DNA from: Amorphochlora amoebiformis | Taxonomy: Eukaryota > Cercozoa > Chlorarachniophyceae | DNA: 64,000 nucleotides | Assembly: GCA_054601695.1 (NCBI GenBank) | Contig: BAAHQB010000088.1 | Coordinates: forward strand, 658,916-722,915 | Direction of reading: 5' to 3' | Shown here: piece after piece, positions 1 to 64,000 of the stretch | How the letters are laid out: every line of letters begins with the position of its first letter | Numbering within the stretch: the stretch's first letter is position 1 | Made by a program: the position numbers and the translations under genes | Notes under the pieces: generated by a model | What the model saw: only the letters and a program-made list of their open reading frames with translations | Told to the model about the DNA's origin: nothing | Database searches by the model: none

Positions 1-31
1 ATATATATATATATATGTATATGTGTATGCT

Positions 32-67
<36 letters not shown>

Positions 68-98
68 GTACACATATATGTATATATATTTATATATG

Positions 99-135
<37 letters not shown>

Positions 136-324
136 CATGTATATATGATACATGTATATTTAATGTATGTATTTGTATACACTCTATGTTATGTATTGCA
201 TATGTAGATATTCACATATTGCAAAGCATATATGTATATATATATATGTATATATATATATATTTATATATATATATATACATATATACATATATATATA
301 TTATATATATATACATATGTACAG

Positions 325-355
<31 letters not shown>

Positions 356-385
356 TGTTATGTTGATATATGTATTCAATATGAG
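1..385. repeat. (TA)n microsatellite at window start
   Basis: Almost pure TA with scattered G and C. It is probably intron 5' of the first visible exon. I see no gene in it. Confidence 0.7.
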
Positions 386-25007
<24,622 letters not shown>

Positions 25008-25200
25008 TCGGAGCCGACATTTTTTTGAGAGTAAAGTTAAAATCTCGGTTGTATTAAACGTTCGTCGCTCCACATCCGCGGTAGGGTGCGTGCCTTGCGG
25101 AAGGGAAATAGAATATGGGGTGGTGTTATTCTCGTGACATGCTTGAGTACGATCCACCTTGAGAAGAATTTTAAAATGTTTCTTGGTAGGAAACCGAAAA
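25008..25200. promoter_or_regulatory. 193 bp divergent promoter region
   Basis: It separates the minus-strand ATG at 25007 from the SR-protein ATG at 25201. It is free of TA microsatellite, unlike most of the window. I cannot point to a defined TATA box or operator. Confidence 0.55.
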
Positions 25201-25882
25201 ATGTCTCGTTCACGCTCTCGATCCCGCGGGCGCCGCGACCGTGTCACCAAGGTCTACGTTGGGAACCTGTCCTCGTAAGTGTTCCCAACCAGTGAATTCC
25301 CATCATAACCCCTAACGGTGTTCATATTGCAATTTTCTTCGCCTTTGTTTTTCCCTCGTTGAAGAGTATCGACCATAGAGACAAGCAAACACTTCGAGAG
25401 CTAAACACAACACTAACGAAAAATGCCTTTCTTAACCTTATCACCACCAAAATAGAATTATCTCTCTGGGGCACGGGACCGGACTGGGTGAATTATGCGG
25501 GATCGAGCGGGAGTCTAGGGGTTCGGCCATGCCTACGTGGGAGATTCTCATATCCAGGCTGTTTCGGGGATGTGAGGATCTAGGGGCGGGCTGACTGCGT
25601 GGGATTATCTGGGATTATATTCTCCTGGTTTCTCCTACCGTAGCTCCAAGACTGGTCTGAGCGTAAGTCCGGGACATAGGCTGATATTCCTCGTGCCCTT
25701 CCTGTATTCCAGGCGCGTTTACGAGCGCGATCTCGAAGAGTTGTTTGACCGTTATGGCCGGATTCATCGAGTCGATATCAAGAATGGATTCGGATTCGTG
25801 GTAGGAATGTGTAATTGCGTACATACTGTTACAAATAGAAGTATATGTGTACACACACAGACACAAATATATTTTAAATACT

Positions 25883-25974
<92 letters not shown>

Positions 25975-27072
25975 ACAAGCAATATAAATATTGTGCAGAT
26001 ATATGTGAAAATGTTCCATGTACCTTATGCACAAATACACATTGTACAAACACATAATACATGCATAGATATATTTAAATCGCAGGAATTCGAAGACTCT
26101 CGCGATGCTGAAGACGCCATCCGAGGAGAAGATGGCCGTGATTTTTTCGACCGTCGTATCCAGGTGTCAAAAAACTTCAAACCTCTGGAAGAGCTTCCCT
26201 GACAGACAGTACACCCAGGTCGAGCCCTCCCGTGGTAATGGCCCCCGTCGCTCTGGCCCTCGCTATGGTGGGCAGAGGTTCAAGTGGAGGCTAGAAGTTG
26301 AGGGTCTAAACCCCCGCACAAGCTGGCAAGATCTCAAGGACTTCGCCCGAAAGGCCGGGGAGGTTGCATTCACAAATGTGAAGACCAGCCGGGGAAAGGT
26401 TCCAGTACACATCACATCTAGTGAGAGGTGGTGGATGAAACGCTTCTTTTGTATGGACCAGAAAATCGGCGTCATTGAGTACACCAATGAAGATGACATG
26501 ATATACGCGCTCAAGAAGCTTGACGACACCAAGCTAGATGGCGAATACATCCGGCTATACGAGGTCCCTATCGTTAACATATCACAAACATTCCCCAAAA
26601 ATCTTTTGTGAAGCTGAATTTGTCAGGAGGGAAAAGAGGAAGACTCCAGGAGCCCGCCGCGCAAGAGGCGAAGGAGTAGCGGCAGCACGGACAGGAAGAG
26701 GAGGCGGTGAGTTTGAACCGCGAGATTCTTTTAGCGAAAATCATGAATTCAGTGAACACTTTTACTCAACAAAAATATCGATAGGGATGATGATGAGGAT
26801 GATGATCGCAAGCGTCGTGACGACGACGATGAAGACCGTACGCTCAAATTATATTAACAATCCACTTTCAATGTAAAATGGATACGACCTCTAAATCCCC
26901 AGGTGAGCGGAGGGACGATCGCAAGAGCGGAAAGCGCGAGGAGGACGAGCGGGAGGATAAACCATCGCGCAGTAAGGACAGGGAACGCGAACGAGATGAT
27001 GATCGGGATGACGATCGAGATGACGATCGGGATGATGATAAAGATGACGATAGGAAGAGTGACAGGGATTAA
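25201..27072 (+). CDS. SR-type splicing factor, two RRMs, Asp/Arg-rich tail
   Basis: Predicted nuclear RNA-binding protein of the SRSF1/4/5/6 type, acting in exon recognition. The exons are 25201-25274, 25713-25800, 26086-26163, 26219-26398, 26462-26563, 26627-26706, 26785-26837 and 26903-27072 (TAA). They total 825 nt, or 274 aa, all in phase. The start ATG is followed by RS dipeptides (MSRSRSRSRGRRDR). RRM1 has RNP2 VYVGNL (about residues 18-23) and RNP1 NGFGFVEF (about 49-56). RRM2 carries the diagnostic SWQDLKD heptapeptide (115-121). The tail, from about 175, is Glu/Asp/Arg/Lys-rich with repeated DDDR units rather than a long RS run. Introns are short (55 and 63 bp for two of them). Only intron 2 holds (TA)n. 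The 63-bp intron 26399-26461 has no stop and is a multiple of three, so retention would insert 21 residues in RRM2. An alternative read-through at exon 3 stops at 26200. Confidence 0.92.
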
Positions 27073-28163
27073 GGGGTCTCGAATTCGAGTCACTTGGAGC
27101 AGTATGGTAAAACATCTCAAGACCATGAAATTCCATATCATAATCATGCATATGCTAGAAGTCACGTTGAATGATGAATAACATTTGTCTAGTTTGTATG
27201 ATTAACTATTCACTAGATCTAGCAGATTAAGCAGCGCAGCTTAGCTAGTTAGGTGTAATTATTATAGAACTAAAGTATCTCTAGTATCTAGAGCTAATGA
27301 TTGATACCAATCATATCCTTACATAGTCTCTAGAGTCTAGATCTCGACAACTTCTAGAACTTACTGGACTTAACTAGTTCAAGGCCGCTTGCGCAATATT
27401 GCAAGGCTTGACTATAGTTATAGACTATACTAGTCTAGTAGTGCAAGTACTGCTAAACTAGCACCGTCTAGACCGTAGCAAGTTACTATAGCAACACAAA
27501 ATTTTAATTAGAACAAAACTAGAGAAGTCTGTACGGTAGTTTATATAATCTTGTAGATTAATATAGTAATGATATATACTAGATAATCATTTTGTAATCT
27601 AGATAATCAAGATGCTAGTAATATTGTCACCGACTATAGAGTAAGATGGTTGTGTGTGTGTGTGTATTAATATATATATATCTAGTAAATATGTATTTAT
27701 TTATATACTAGATATACGATGCACACACACACATATCTAGCACATACATATATATATGTACATATATATATATATATATATACATATATATACATATATA
27801 TATGTACTGATATATTAAACTTATAATTAGTAACCATATGGTAATTTCTTATGATGGTCCTGTACGATTATATATCCGATAGTATATATATATATATTTG
27901 TATATATATATATATATCTAGTATATATGTATACATGTATATATATATATATATATGTATATTTAATGTATATGTATACAACACCCACACACAATATTCA
28001 TGACAGATACATTTACACCATAGTATGCAACTCAATAGCATCTTGAGTACGTATACATAGTACATATTACATATTATATCATGTGTGAGGTCTATGAATA
28101 TGATCATATTTACTAATGAAAGCTGCTAATTTGATAATTAAACTCTAGCTACAGACCAGACAC
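27073..28163. other. CTAG-rich convergent intergenic region
   Basis: It lies between the stop of the SR gene and the stop of the minus-strand JmjC gene. About 27180-27740 is dense in CTAG. 27740-27970 contains short (TA)n runs. I see no exon here. Confidence 0.65.
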
Positions 28164-43399
<15,236 letters not shown>

Positions 43400-43442
43400 A
43401 GTATAAACCTCCTCAAAAATGTGTCACATGTCATCGGGTTTC

Positions 43443-43476
<34 letters not shown>

Positions 43477-43487
43477 CTTATATATAT

Positions 43488-43541
<54 letters not shown>

Positions 43542-43543
43542 TA

Positions 43544-43574
<31 letters not shown>

Positions 43575-43631
43575 GAATTTACATACACAACACACACATA
43601 TATATATCATATACATATTATAAATAAATAA

Positions 43632-43665
<34 letters not shown>

Positions 43666-43718
43666 GTAAATATATATATATATATATATATATATAATGC
43701 ATTATATTATATACTTAC

Positions 43719-43814
<96 letters not shown>

Positions 43815-43849
43815 TTTTATATATATATATTATGACATTTATGGCGTTT

Positions 43850-44604
43850 GAGACTGTATGGTACTGCGAATAAAAATATATGTACACCGGTACGTATGTA
43901 AATGTAAACATATCTCAGCAGAAAAATAGCCATTTTTTCAATTCAAATATTGACATGCTCTATAAGTTAAGATAAATACGCAGGAATATTTGGCGGGAGT
44001 GAGTACCAGAATATGAATTATTCCTCAAGAAAGGCTTTCTCTTTTGCTTTTTCCGACAGCTTCTGGGCCCCCCGTGCCTCCTCTTTGCTTTTCTTTTCTT
44101 GCCCATTAAGGACCTACCTGGGAAAGGCGAAAAATGATCGATTTTCTTTTGCTGCCTCCCAAAACAAGGGAGGGAGAGGGGAAGGATTACGCGCAGCTGT
44201 ACGGAGATTCACCGGAGATTCTGCTATCCCCGCGAGAATATCGGATCCCGGGTATCAATATATCCCCGGGATTAGAATCCCCGATTTTTAAATCGTATTC
44301 TCATATACCGGTAATAGATATCGGGATATGATCCGGGATATCCAGTTCTCAATTTCTCATACCAAATTTAAAAAAACGGGGGTATATCGCAGAGTCGGAA
44401 GTTTCGAGAATATCGGTAAACCGGCAGTCTGCTTTTCCACATATTTTTTATGTAATATCCACATATTACCTTATAGGATATCGGAACTCGATGGCCAGAA
44501 GACTTTCGACGCGTCCCCTTCTGGTTCCGTTGCCGGGAAGGCGAAAATATCATCTGGCAGTCAAATTTCAAGTCGACGAATAACCTTCGCTACCCGCCGC
44601 TAAA
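43850..44604. promoter_or_regulatory. Divergent upstream region with GATATC/CCCGGG palindromes
   Basis: Unique DNA between the JmjC gene (minus) and the 466-aa gene (plus). 44225-44345 is dense in ATATCGG, CGGGATATC and CCCCGGGATT elements in both orientations. A related TTCCCGGGGATTGATATT occurs upstream of the Rab23-like gene near 53370. I infer a promoter; no TATA box is certain. Confidence 0.4.
44018..44571 (-). CDS. Possible small minus-strand gene in the divergent region
   Basis: 44113-44018 reads, after an AG, as a helical Lys/Glu-rich stretch ending in TAA (KKSKEEARGAQKLSEKAKEK). An ATG at 44571 begins a basic stretch with a possible donor GTTCCG after GHR, in matching phase 0. The join is untested and the region may be only promoter. 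Confidence 0.25.
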
Positions 44605-51502
<6,898 letters not shown>

Positions 51503-51972
51503 GTCTCAAGGTGCGGACGTAAGATAGGCATAGCACAATCTACGAAGTCTACGTATGAATGCAATCGATAATGGCTAAGCTATACACTGTGTATACGACA
51601 AAACTCTGGGACTTTTCTAAGTAAATATATACTAGGATTGAATATCTAGATACGCGAGCCTCTCTGAGCTGTGTTGTCATGTGGGAGTTACATAATAATC
51701 ATAGCAGTTGAAAAGTGTTTGTAACAAACGCCAGTGTTGATCATGAAGAAGAGAGACATTTTCTAGATTTTTGTCTTGATTATACACTGATTGATTCTAC
51801 TGAGTCAAGTTATGATTATTAATATTGTATACATCAAGACTAAATTTAATATTCTATATAATTTTACATTATATTTAATAATTATATACTAGTATAATAT
51901 ATACATTTATATAATTACTTGCTGCATATCTAGTATATATATATATATTATATATACATATATATATATATA

Positions 51973-52021
<49 letters not shown>

Positions 52022-52060
52022 TAACATCATGATGTATACTTATATTAATAAAGTTATACA
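51503..52060. other. CTAG-containing 3' flank
   Basis: AT-rich unique DNA with several CTAG sites (51630-51940), then (TA)n. No exon recognised. Confidence 0.5.
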
Positions 52061-52069
52061 ATGATAAGT

Positions 52070-52104
<35 letters not shown>

Positions 52105-52121
52105 TAGTATATGTATATATG

Positions 52122-52159
<38 letters not shown>

Positions 52160-52170
52160 TATTATATATG

Positions 52171-52231
<61 letters not shown>

Positions 52232-52285
52232 GTATGTATATATATATATATGTATGTATATATATATATATATATATACATATAA

Positions 52286-52331
<46 letters not shown>

Positions 52332-52362
52332 TATATATATATATACATATACACACATATAT

Positions 52363-52487
<125 letters not shown>

Positions 52488-52490
52488 CAT

Positions 52491-52529
<39 letters not shown>

Positions 52530-52534
<5 letters not shown>

Positions 52535-52610
52535 GGTTAGGGTTAGGTTAGGGTTAGGGTTAGGGTTAGGTAAAGGTTAGGGTTGGGGTTAGGGTTAGGG
52601 CTAGGGCTAG
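52530..52610 (+). repeat. Short TTAGGG block
   Basis: TTAGGG with GGGTTAGGTTAGGG variants following a long (TA)n run (52060-52530). Confidence 0.85.
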
Positions 52611-52621
52611 TATCATCCCAG

Positions 52622-52680
52622 TATCATAGACTGGATTGTTATATATATATATATATATATACATATACATACACACATAC

Positions 52681-52743
<63 letters not shown>

Positions 52744-52894
52744 CACATACATATCTAGTTGTCTAGATAGGCTTGAAAAACAACATCCATGTGATAATAT
52801 TCCAAACCCTTTGAACAACATGTTTGACATCATAATAATGCCGAAATCAATTCATGCAGGAAAAAAGAAAACAAGCCGAAAAATTTTGAAATGA
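52622..52894 (+). CDS. Possible last exons of a small plus-strand gene
   Basis: 52767-52894, after an AG, reads [19 protein letters not shown], then [18 protein letters not shown] and a stop at 52892-52894. A 16-nt piece 52622-52637 (YHRLD) would join in phase 1. I found no start or earlier exons, so this may be a gene remnant. Confidence 0.3.
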
Positions 52895-53477
52895 AAGAAA
52901 GATAAGAGGGCATCATATGTCAGCATATCTATCTGTCGATATACGTAAGGGAGTTCTGATTGTTAGGTCATCGACCTCATAGTAGCATTGCGGCACGGTT
53001 TCTGTATGTGAGTATGTTCAGCATGCCTGGCACAGGGGTTGTGCACCGATAGCACAGGTCTTCAAGTGTTTCTATCATCGTATACACGTATCTATATACT
53101 GATATATTCTCAAAGCATCCCTTAAATCTGAGGCGGTCCTTAGCTCAAATCTTGAAATCCGAACCAGAATCCTCCAAAACCCTCAAATACCCCCAAACGC
53201 TATCCTCGTGACGTGCCCACTCAAGGGGAGAAGAAGGGTAGTATATTTTTCGCGTTGAAGAGAAAAAATACGAAATTCCTCTGCGTTTTAGCGCCTGGCC
53301 AGAGCCCGACGCCACGGTCCCCCATCGAATTTGAATTTTGACGATAGCCGAATAAATAAATATTTAGATAATTTCCCGGGGATTGATATTTGAAACCCGG
53401 AGCTTCTCCAGAGACTTTCTAGGAGACATCTTGGCCGGTTACAATTTCCATCCTTCGGTCTGAACCTCTTGCAAACG
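52895..53477. promoter_or_regulatory. Upstream region of the Rab23-like gene
   Basis: Repeat-free unique DNA. A GC-richer part lies at 53280-53340 and a CCCGGGGATTGATATT element near 53373. A minus-strand open frame of 100 codons here shows no protein character. Confidence 0.35.
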
Positions 53478-55617
<2,140 letters not shown>

Positions 55618-56500
55618 GGTTATTTAGAGGTTAACGGTTAATGTTAGATTCAATCTGAAGACGAATATCTATAAATTTAGAGCTCGTCTCATCTACACTA
55701 ATACTAGTAATAGATGTGTCTATGATATTAGATCGACGAGCTAGATTTCTAGAGTTTATCTAGTCTGTCTAGTTTATATACCAGATATACGAAAAGTTTC
55801 ATTCCTAATAAGTTCATATACACATCAAACTAGTCAAAATTTATCTATACCTAGATCTAGTCACTAGATTAGTAGACTCTACTAGTCTGGAGACTCTCTA
55901 GTCTCATAAGTTAGTTACCAACTCAGCAACCGTTATGATCTAGGCATCATTAAATCTAGTAAATGCGTATACGCGATACGTAACTTCTAGAACTTTGTGG
56001 CTGATACTAATACTACCTAGACTACTAGTACTAGAGTACTAGTACTACCCGATGATACTATAGATACTAGTGATACTCCGTGTTATTATGCTAGTTATAA
56101 TGTATACATACTCCAGGTGTATATAAAAAACACCTAGTAAACTTAAAAGTGCTGCTCACTCTAGCCAATCTAGCTAATACTAGTAATAGTAGTAATACTC
56201 TAGATCCAGTAGACGCTACTAGGCTTAAAAAATCTAGAAATACATAGCGAACATACTCTAGCAAAAGCTTAGATAGGCTACTCTAGATAATAGCTTGTGA
56301 ATCAAGTTGTGATACCTGTGCCGGATAGCCTGACTCTGACTACTTCCAATGGTATGTCTAGTACGTAGAGTTAGCTCGAGATATATATTAATACTGGACC
56401 TACCTACTAGCCTAGACTCTAAACTGCTAAGTATATCAATCCGATTTTCATTTGGAATGAACATATATTTATTACTAACTTATGACTATGATATACCAGA
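55618..56500. other. CTAG-rich 3' flank
   Basis: Dense in CTAG (CTAGTA, TCTAGA, ACTAGT), for example 55670-56230. No TA microsatellite and no exon seen. Confidence 0.65.
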
Positions 56501-57056
56501 GATGTAACCTGCGGGACAGCACGACATAGTAAACATACTACACATTGACCGGTAGATACTCAACTAACAGGCATTCTAGTACGTGCTTGCTATGCAGCCC
56601 GATATTGTGTACTCTTGCCGCCTCATGCGTGATTCCGACTGATTCTAGTGATTGGCCACGTGCACCGCGTCATTCCGGACCTCTTAATGTTACCAAACGT
56701 GTCCTCCTTCCTTATGCACCAAAAAACCAGGATGAATTGTATTCAAATCGACCATCACGTCCATCCCATCGAAATTCTTGTGACTATCCATCGTGTCACA
56801 TCGTGTCACACTGTAAAAACGTAACTGTCAGAATATGTAGAAGTGCCACGCAATATCCATGATACACATGGCCATATCACGCCATTTTAAAGCTACGGAG
56901 GGAAAGGTCACATATATGTCACGCATACGTCACGCACATATATCCGCATATATCACGCTACATCGTGTGGTGTCACGTATTGAAACGGTGAAATACCGAG
57001 TCGCATCTATCCGGCTGCCATCTCCCAAGGCATTCAGGCCCCCGAATCGAAGCCGG
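56501..57056 (+). promoter_or_regulatory. Promoter-like region with repeated TCAC(G) elements
   Basis: Between about 56780 and 56980 the words TGTCAC, GTCACG and ATCACG recur about nine times, in part evenly spaced, upstream of the ATG at 57057. GTCACG and CGTCAC contain the CRE/bZIP half-site core CGTCA/TGACG in some copies. Function is inferred. Confidence 0.35.
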
Positions 57057-57878
57057 ATGTTCAGGTTATTTCGCGGGAAAAAGAAGAGAGACGATGACTC
57101 GAAGGAATCTGACCCCGAAGCACCCACCGGAGACGTCCAAGGCGAGGCGAAGGACGCAGTGTAGGGCGAAATCTCACAATTTTGTGGTGGAATTACGTGA
57201 TTTTGTATGTAGCCCGGTTGGAAGGGTAGGCAGTGTCGGCGGGAATTTGTTTTGGGGGTTTCGAGGTTATTTGAGCTGGAAAGGAGGGGCGGGGATTGCG
57301 TTTTGAGATCGTGGAGATGGCATGGGATTGTAGGATGGAAAATGTGGATATATATCATTTTTACTCGAATCGGGTGTCAAAAACATGAGTTGAACACATG
57401 TATGTAAAAAACATACCTACAATTACAAAATATATATTACCTCTGCTTACCTCTATCATGCATACATACATATTCGGCCATTGTTTGTTTCAGAGACATC
57501 AAGCATGGCGACCCCGACGAGCTTCCCTCCGAGGAGACGGGAACGAGAGACACAAAAGAACAAAAGCGAAGAAATCGGTATAAAACTTCTTCATACAGTA
57601 CTGTTTGCTGAATTGAGAATTTTGGCTGAATTTAGTTGGAGTATGAATGCATTTCTGACAAATGCGAGAGAGAGCGAGAGCGGAGGATAAACTAGCGGTG
57701 AAACTTAGTAAGGCTTTACGATTGTTTGTGTGAGCAGGAGGGAAAAGCATTTGAAGGACATAAAAGCTATTAAGAGGAAGGTGCCTGCATGTTTACACAT
57801 ACACATATCTTAACATATATACCTCTATTTATAAAAAAGTATGCATGTATTACAGGGAGATATGATATGACATATATC

Positions 57879-57912
<34 letters not shown>

Positions 57913-57952
57913 TATATATGAATTACATATATATATATATATATTATATATA

Positions 57953-58012
<60 letters not shown>

Positions 58013-58051
58013 ATATATCAGGCTATGTATGTATTGTTAATACATAATATG

Positions 58052-58139
<88 letters not shown>

Positions 58140-58165
58140 GCTATATATATATTGTTAATACATAT

Positions 58166-58202
<37 letters not shown>

Positions 58203-58235
58203 TGTATATTATATATTATATATATATATATATTT

Positions 58236-58323
<88 letters not shown>

Positions 58324-58423
58324 CCAGGCTACACAAGACAATAGGTTAATGCGTGAGGCAGAACAACGTGTACAGGCGCAGGTTTTATATGATAACAAGA
58401 AGATAAAAATAATGATATATACC

Positions 58424-58478
<55 letters not shown>

Positions 58479-58549
58479 CGTATATAAATAAAAGTGTGTG
58501 TGTATGTCTCTATTTTTTCCGATAAATATTTTATGTAATACATATTTAT

Positions 58550-58585
<36 letters not shown>

Positions 58586-58673
58586 GTACGTATATTATAT
58601 AATATATAAATAAGTGTGTGTGTGTGTGTGCGTCAGTTTTTTCCGATAAATATTTATTGTAATGCATATTTAT

Positions 58674-58744
<71 letters not shown>

Positions 58745-58795
58745 GTATTGGATAAACGTACAAGGTCTCTGCCGAAAGAAAGAGGTATCAGACAA

Positions 58796-58833
<38 letters not shown>

Positions 58834-58854
58834 TATATATATATATATATATAT

Positions 58855-58890
<36 letters not shown>

Positions 58891-59073
58891 CATATTATTC
58901 ATATATCAATATGCATATAAATACATACATACACATACATAAACGTACAGGCTCTCCGCCTAAAAGAAGAAGAATCAGACAAGAAAAAGAAATATCTATC
59001 CTTAGGCGACATCGGAGTACCCAACTCTAACCCTAACCCTAACCCTAACCCTCACCCTAACCCTAAACCCTAA
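57057..59073 (+). CDS. Small charged coiled-coil-like protein, 5 exons
   Basis: Unrecognised. The exons are 57057-57160, 57494-57577, 57738-57780, 58328-58381 and 58951-59073, giving 408 nt and 135 aa with all phases agreeing. It starts [18 protein letters not shown], then an acidic/Pro stretch ([11 protein letters not shown]) and a basic one ([17 protein letters not shown]), then a predicted helix ([28 protein letters not shown]). The last codons lie in CCCTAA repeat and read as Asn-Pro dipeptides, and the stop is the TAA of one unit (CCC TAA, 59071-59073). A different phase at exon 5 would end CAACTCTAA at 59030. The short basic start resembles the N-termini of several ESCRT-III proteins, but I see no Snf7 signature. 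Confidence 0.6.
58021..58165 (+). repeat. Two upstream copies of the 5' end of exon 58328-58381
   Basis: 58021-58045 and 58140-58165 follow CAG and read GGCTATGTATGT or GGCTATATATAT then ATTGTTAATAC, against GGCTACACAAGACAATAGG and TTAATGC in the exon. They are eroded by TA expansion. Confidence 0.5.
58488..58680 (+). repeat. 75-bp intronic direct repeat, two copies
   Basis: Both copies contain GTGTGTGT, TTTTTTCCGATAAATATTT, TGTAAT and CATATTTATACACACACA. The starts are near 58488 and 58607, with TA between. Confidence 0.85.
58765..58797 (+). repeat. Upstream copy of the 5' end of exon 58951-59073
   Basis: After ACGTACAAG, the segment reads GTCTCTGCCGAAAGAAAGAG then TATCAGACAAG, against ACGTACAG, GCTCTCCGCCTAAAAGAAGA and ATCAGACAAG at the intact exon 186 bp downstream. 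Confidence 0.8.
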
Positions 59074-59320
59074 CCCAAAACCCTAACCCTAACCCTAACC
59101 CTAACCCTAACCCTAACCCTCATTTGCTGAGGTCGATCCAGCAAAACAGCCCCACTAAGTGGCGAAATCAATGGCCCTAGGGCTTAGACATGCTGCATAA
59201 TCTGATCCTAACCCTAAGAATTTCGTAACCCTAACCCCACCCAAAATCCTAACCCCAAGAAAACAAAAACCCGAACCTAACCCTAACCCTAACCGTAGCC
59301 CTAAGCCTAATACTAATACT
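59022..59320 (+). repeat. Telomeric repeat with dispersed motif at a gene end
   Basis: CCCTAA runs flank a unique piece (59124-59215) that includes the dispersed motif ATCAATGGCCCTAGG, TTAGACATGCTG. Other variants follow to 59320. Confidence 0.8.
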
Positions 59321-59583
59321 TTGTTTAGGTTACGGATGAAATATTCTTTGGGTTAACGCTTATTATTAAGGTGAATCAGATAGATGCATGTATGAGATGG
59401 TATATAACGATATATATATATATATATATATGTATATAATATATATAAATGTATACATTATGCAGATTTATGTATATATATATATATACATATATATTTA
59501 TATATATATATATATATATATATACATTATGTAGATTTATGTACATATATATATATATATATATATACATATATATTTATATC

Positions 59584-59620
<37 letters not shown>

Positions 59621-59622
59621 AG

Positions 59623-59716
<94 letters not shown>

Positions 59717-59720
<4 letters not shown>

Positions 59721-59740
59721 GCCTCTACTTCCCAGTATTT
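59717..59740 (+). repeat. Upstream copy of the 5' end of exon 59855-59906
   Basis: After TATAG, it reads AAATGCCTCTACTTCCCAG, against GGATGCCTCTACTTCCTAG in the exon. Confidence 0.75.
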
Positions 59741-59854
59741 CCTAACGTTTATATATAACTTACATTATATATACAAATAATATATATGTATATATGTATA
59801 TATATATATATATACATATATACATATATATACATATAACATATGTTTGCTTAG

Positions 59855-63246
<3,392 letters not shown>

Positions 63247-63330
63247 GTAAATATATAGATATATATATATATATATATATATATATCATATATATATATA
63301 TATATATACATACATGTATTTATATATTAT

Positions 63331-63390
<60 letters not shown>

Positions 63391-63416
63391 ACATATATAC
63401 ATACATGTATATATAT

Positions 63417-63458
<42 letters not shown>

Positions 63459-63530
63459 CATATATATACATATATATAAATATATATATACATACATGTA
63501 TATATATATATGTGTGTATATATATATATA

Positions 63531-63578
<48 letters not shown>

Positions 63579-63620
63579 GTGCGTTTGTGTGTGTGTGTGT
63601 GTTTGTATAATACTTTGCGT

Positions 63621-63642
63621 TTTACAGACTCTGTGTTTATGT

Positions 63643-63645
<3 letters not shown>
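63621..63645 (+). repeat. Diverged downstream copy of the 3' end of exon 63191-63246
   Basis: TTTACAGACTCTGTGTTTAT then GTAGATATA resembles CATACAGACTCTTTGTTTGG and GTAAATATATAGATATA. The rest to 64000 is (TA)n with short GTGT and CACA runs; I see no gene there. Confidence 0.6.
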
Positions 63646-63680
<35 letters not shown>

Positions 63681-63721
63681 GCGTACACATAATATTATAT
63701 ATATATATATATATATGTGTG

Positions 63722-63753
<32 letters not shown>

Positions 63754-63763
63754 ATACTATGCA

Positions 63764-63813
<50 letters not shown>

Positions 63814-63876
63814 TGAATATAAAATATATAGAATACTTATCATATATACGGTATGTGTAAAATTACATAAGTAAAT

Positions 63877-63930
<54 letters not shown>

Positions 63931-63958
63931 TATATATATATTATATATATATATATAT

Positions 63959-64000
<42 letters not shown>

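Noticed and set aside
56545-56862. 105-codon plus frame upstream of the charged-protein gene
   Set aside because: Low-complexity, codon use unlike the real exons, and it lies in the promoter-like region.

Overview
The window is nuclear DNA of a eukaryote, most likely a single-celled one. The evidence is GT-AG introns throughout, many very small exons, an SR splicing factor, a Rab23-type GTPase and a JmjC dioxygenase. I cannot name the lineage. The telomere-like repeat is CCCTAA/TTAGGG. Between the exons the DNA is mostly (TA)n microsatellite, with blocks of interstitial telomeric repeat, (GA/CT)n tracts and a few minisatellites. Most long open frames are artefacts: (TA)n reads as Tyr-Ile with no stop in any frame, and CCCTAA reads as Pro-Asn or Leu-Thr. 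The real coding DNA is short non-repetitive islands of 15-200 bp. I joined them by splice site and codon phase, so the models are reading-based and need transcript support.

Layout. (1) 386-15033, plus: 27 phase-compatible exons of a single-pass membrane protein whose 5' end is off the window. (2) 15034-15993: CTAG-rich intergenic DNA. (3) 15994-25007, minus: about 15 exons of an unrecognised protein, with one link missing. (4) 25008-25200: 193 bp divergent promoter. (5) 25201-27072, plus: compact 8-exon SR protein with two RRMs and an Asp/Arg-rich tail. (6) 27073-28163: CTAG-rich convergent intergenic DNA. (7) 28164 to about 43399, minus: JmjC dioxygenase with about 20 small exons over 15 kb. 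(8) 43400-44604: divergent upstream region. (9) 44605-51502, plus: 17-exon, 466-aa protein I do not recognise. (10) 51503-53477: CTAG-rich DNA, telomeric repeats, a possible stray last exon, and the Rab23 upstream region. (11) 53478-55617, plus: complete 7-exon Rab23-like GTPase (229 aa). (12) 55618-57056: CTAG-rich 3' flank, then a promoter-like region. (13) 57057-59073, plus: 5-exon, 135-aa charged protein whose last codons lie in telomeric repeat. (14) 59855 to beyond 63246, plus: start of a further basic-protein gene.

Three patterns cut across the window. First, interstitial telomeric repeats lie inside introns and often abut the exon, so that the repeat itself supplies the GT or AG. Second, many exons have nearby truncated copies. 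Copies keeping the acceptor lie upstream of the intact exon and copies keeping the donor lie downstream, separated by (TA)n. This is what tandem duplication with one breakpoint inside an exon would leave. Third, DNA just past gene ends is strikingly rich in CTAG. I saw no tRNA, rRNA or CRISPR array, and no transposase or reverse-transcriptase exon.
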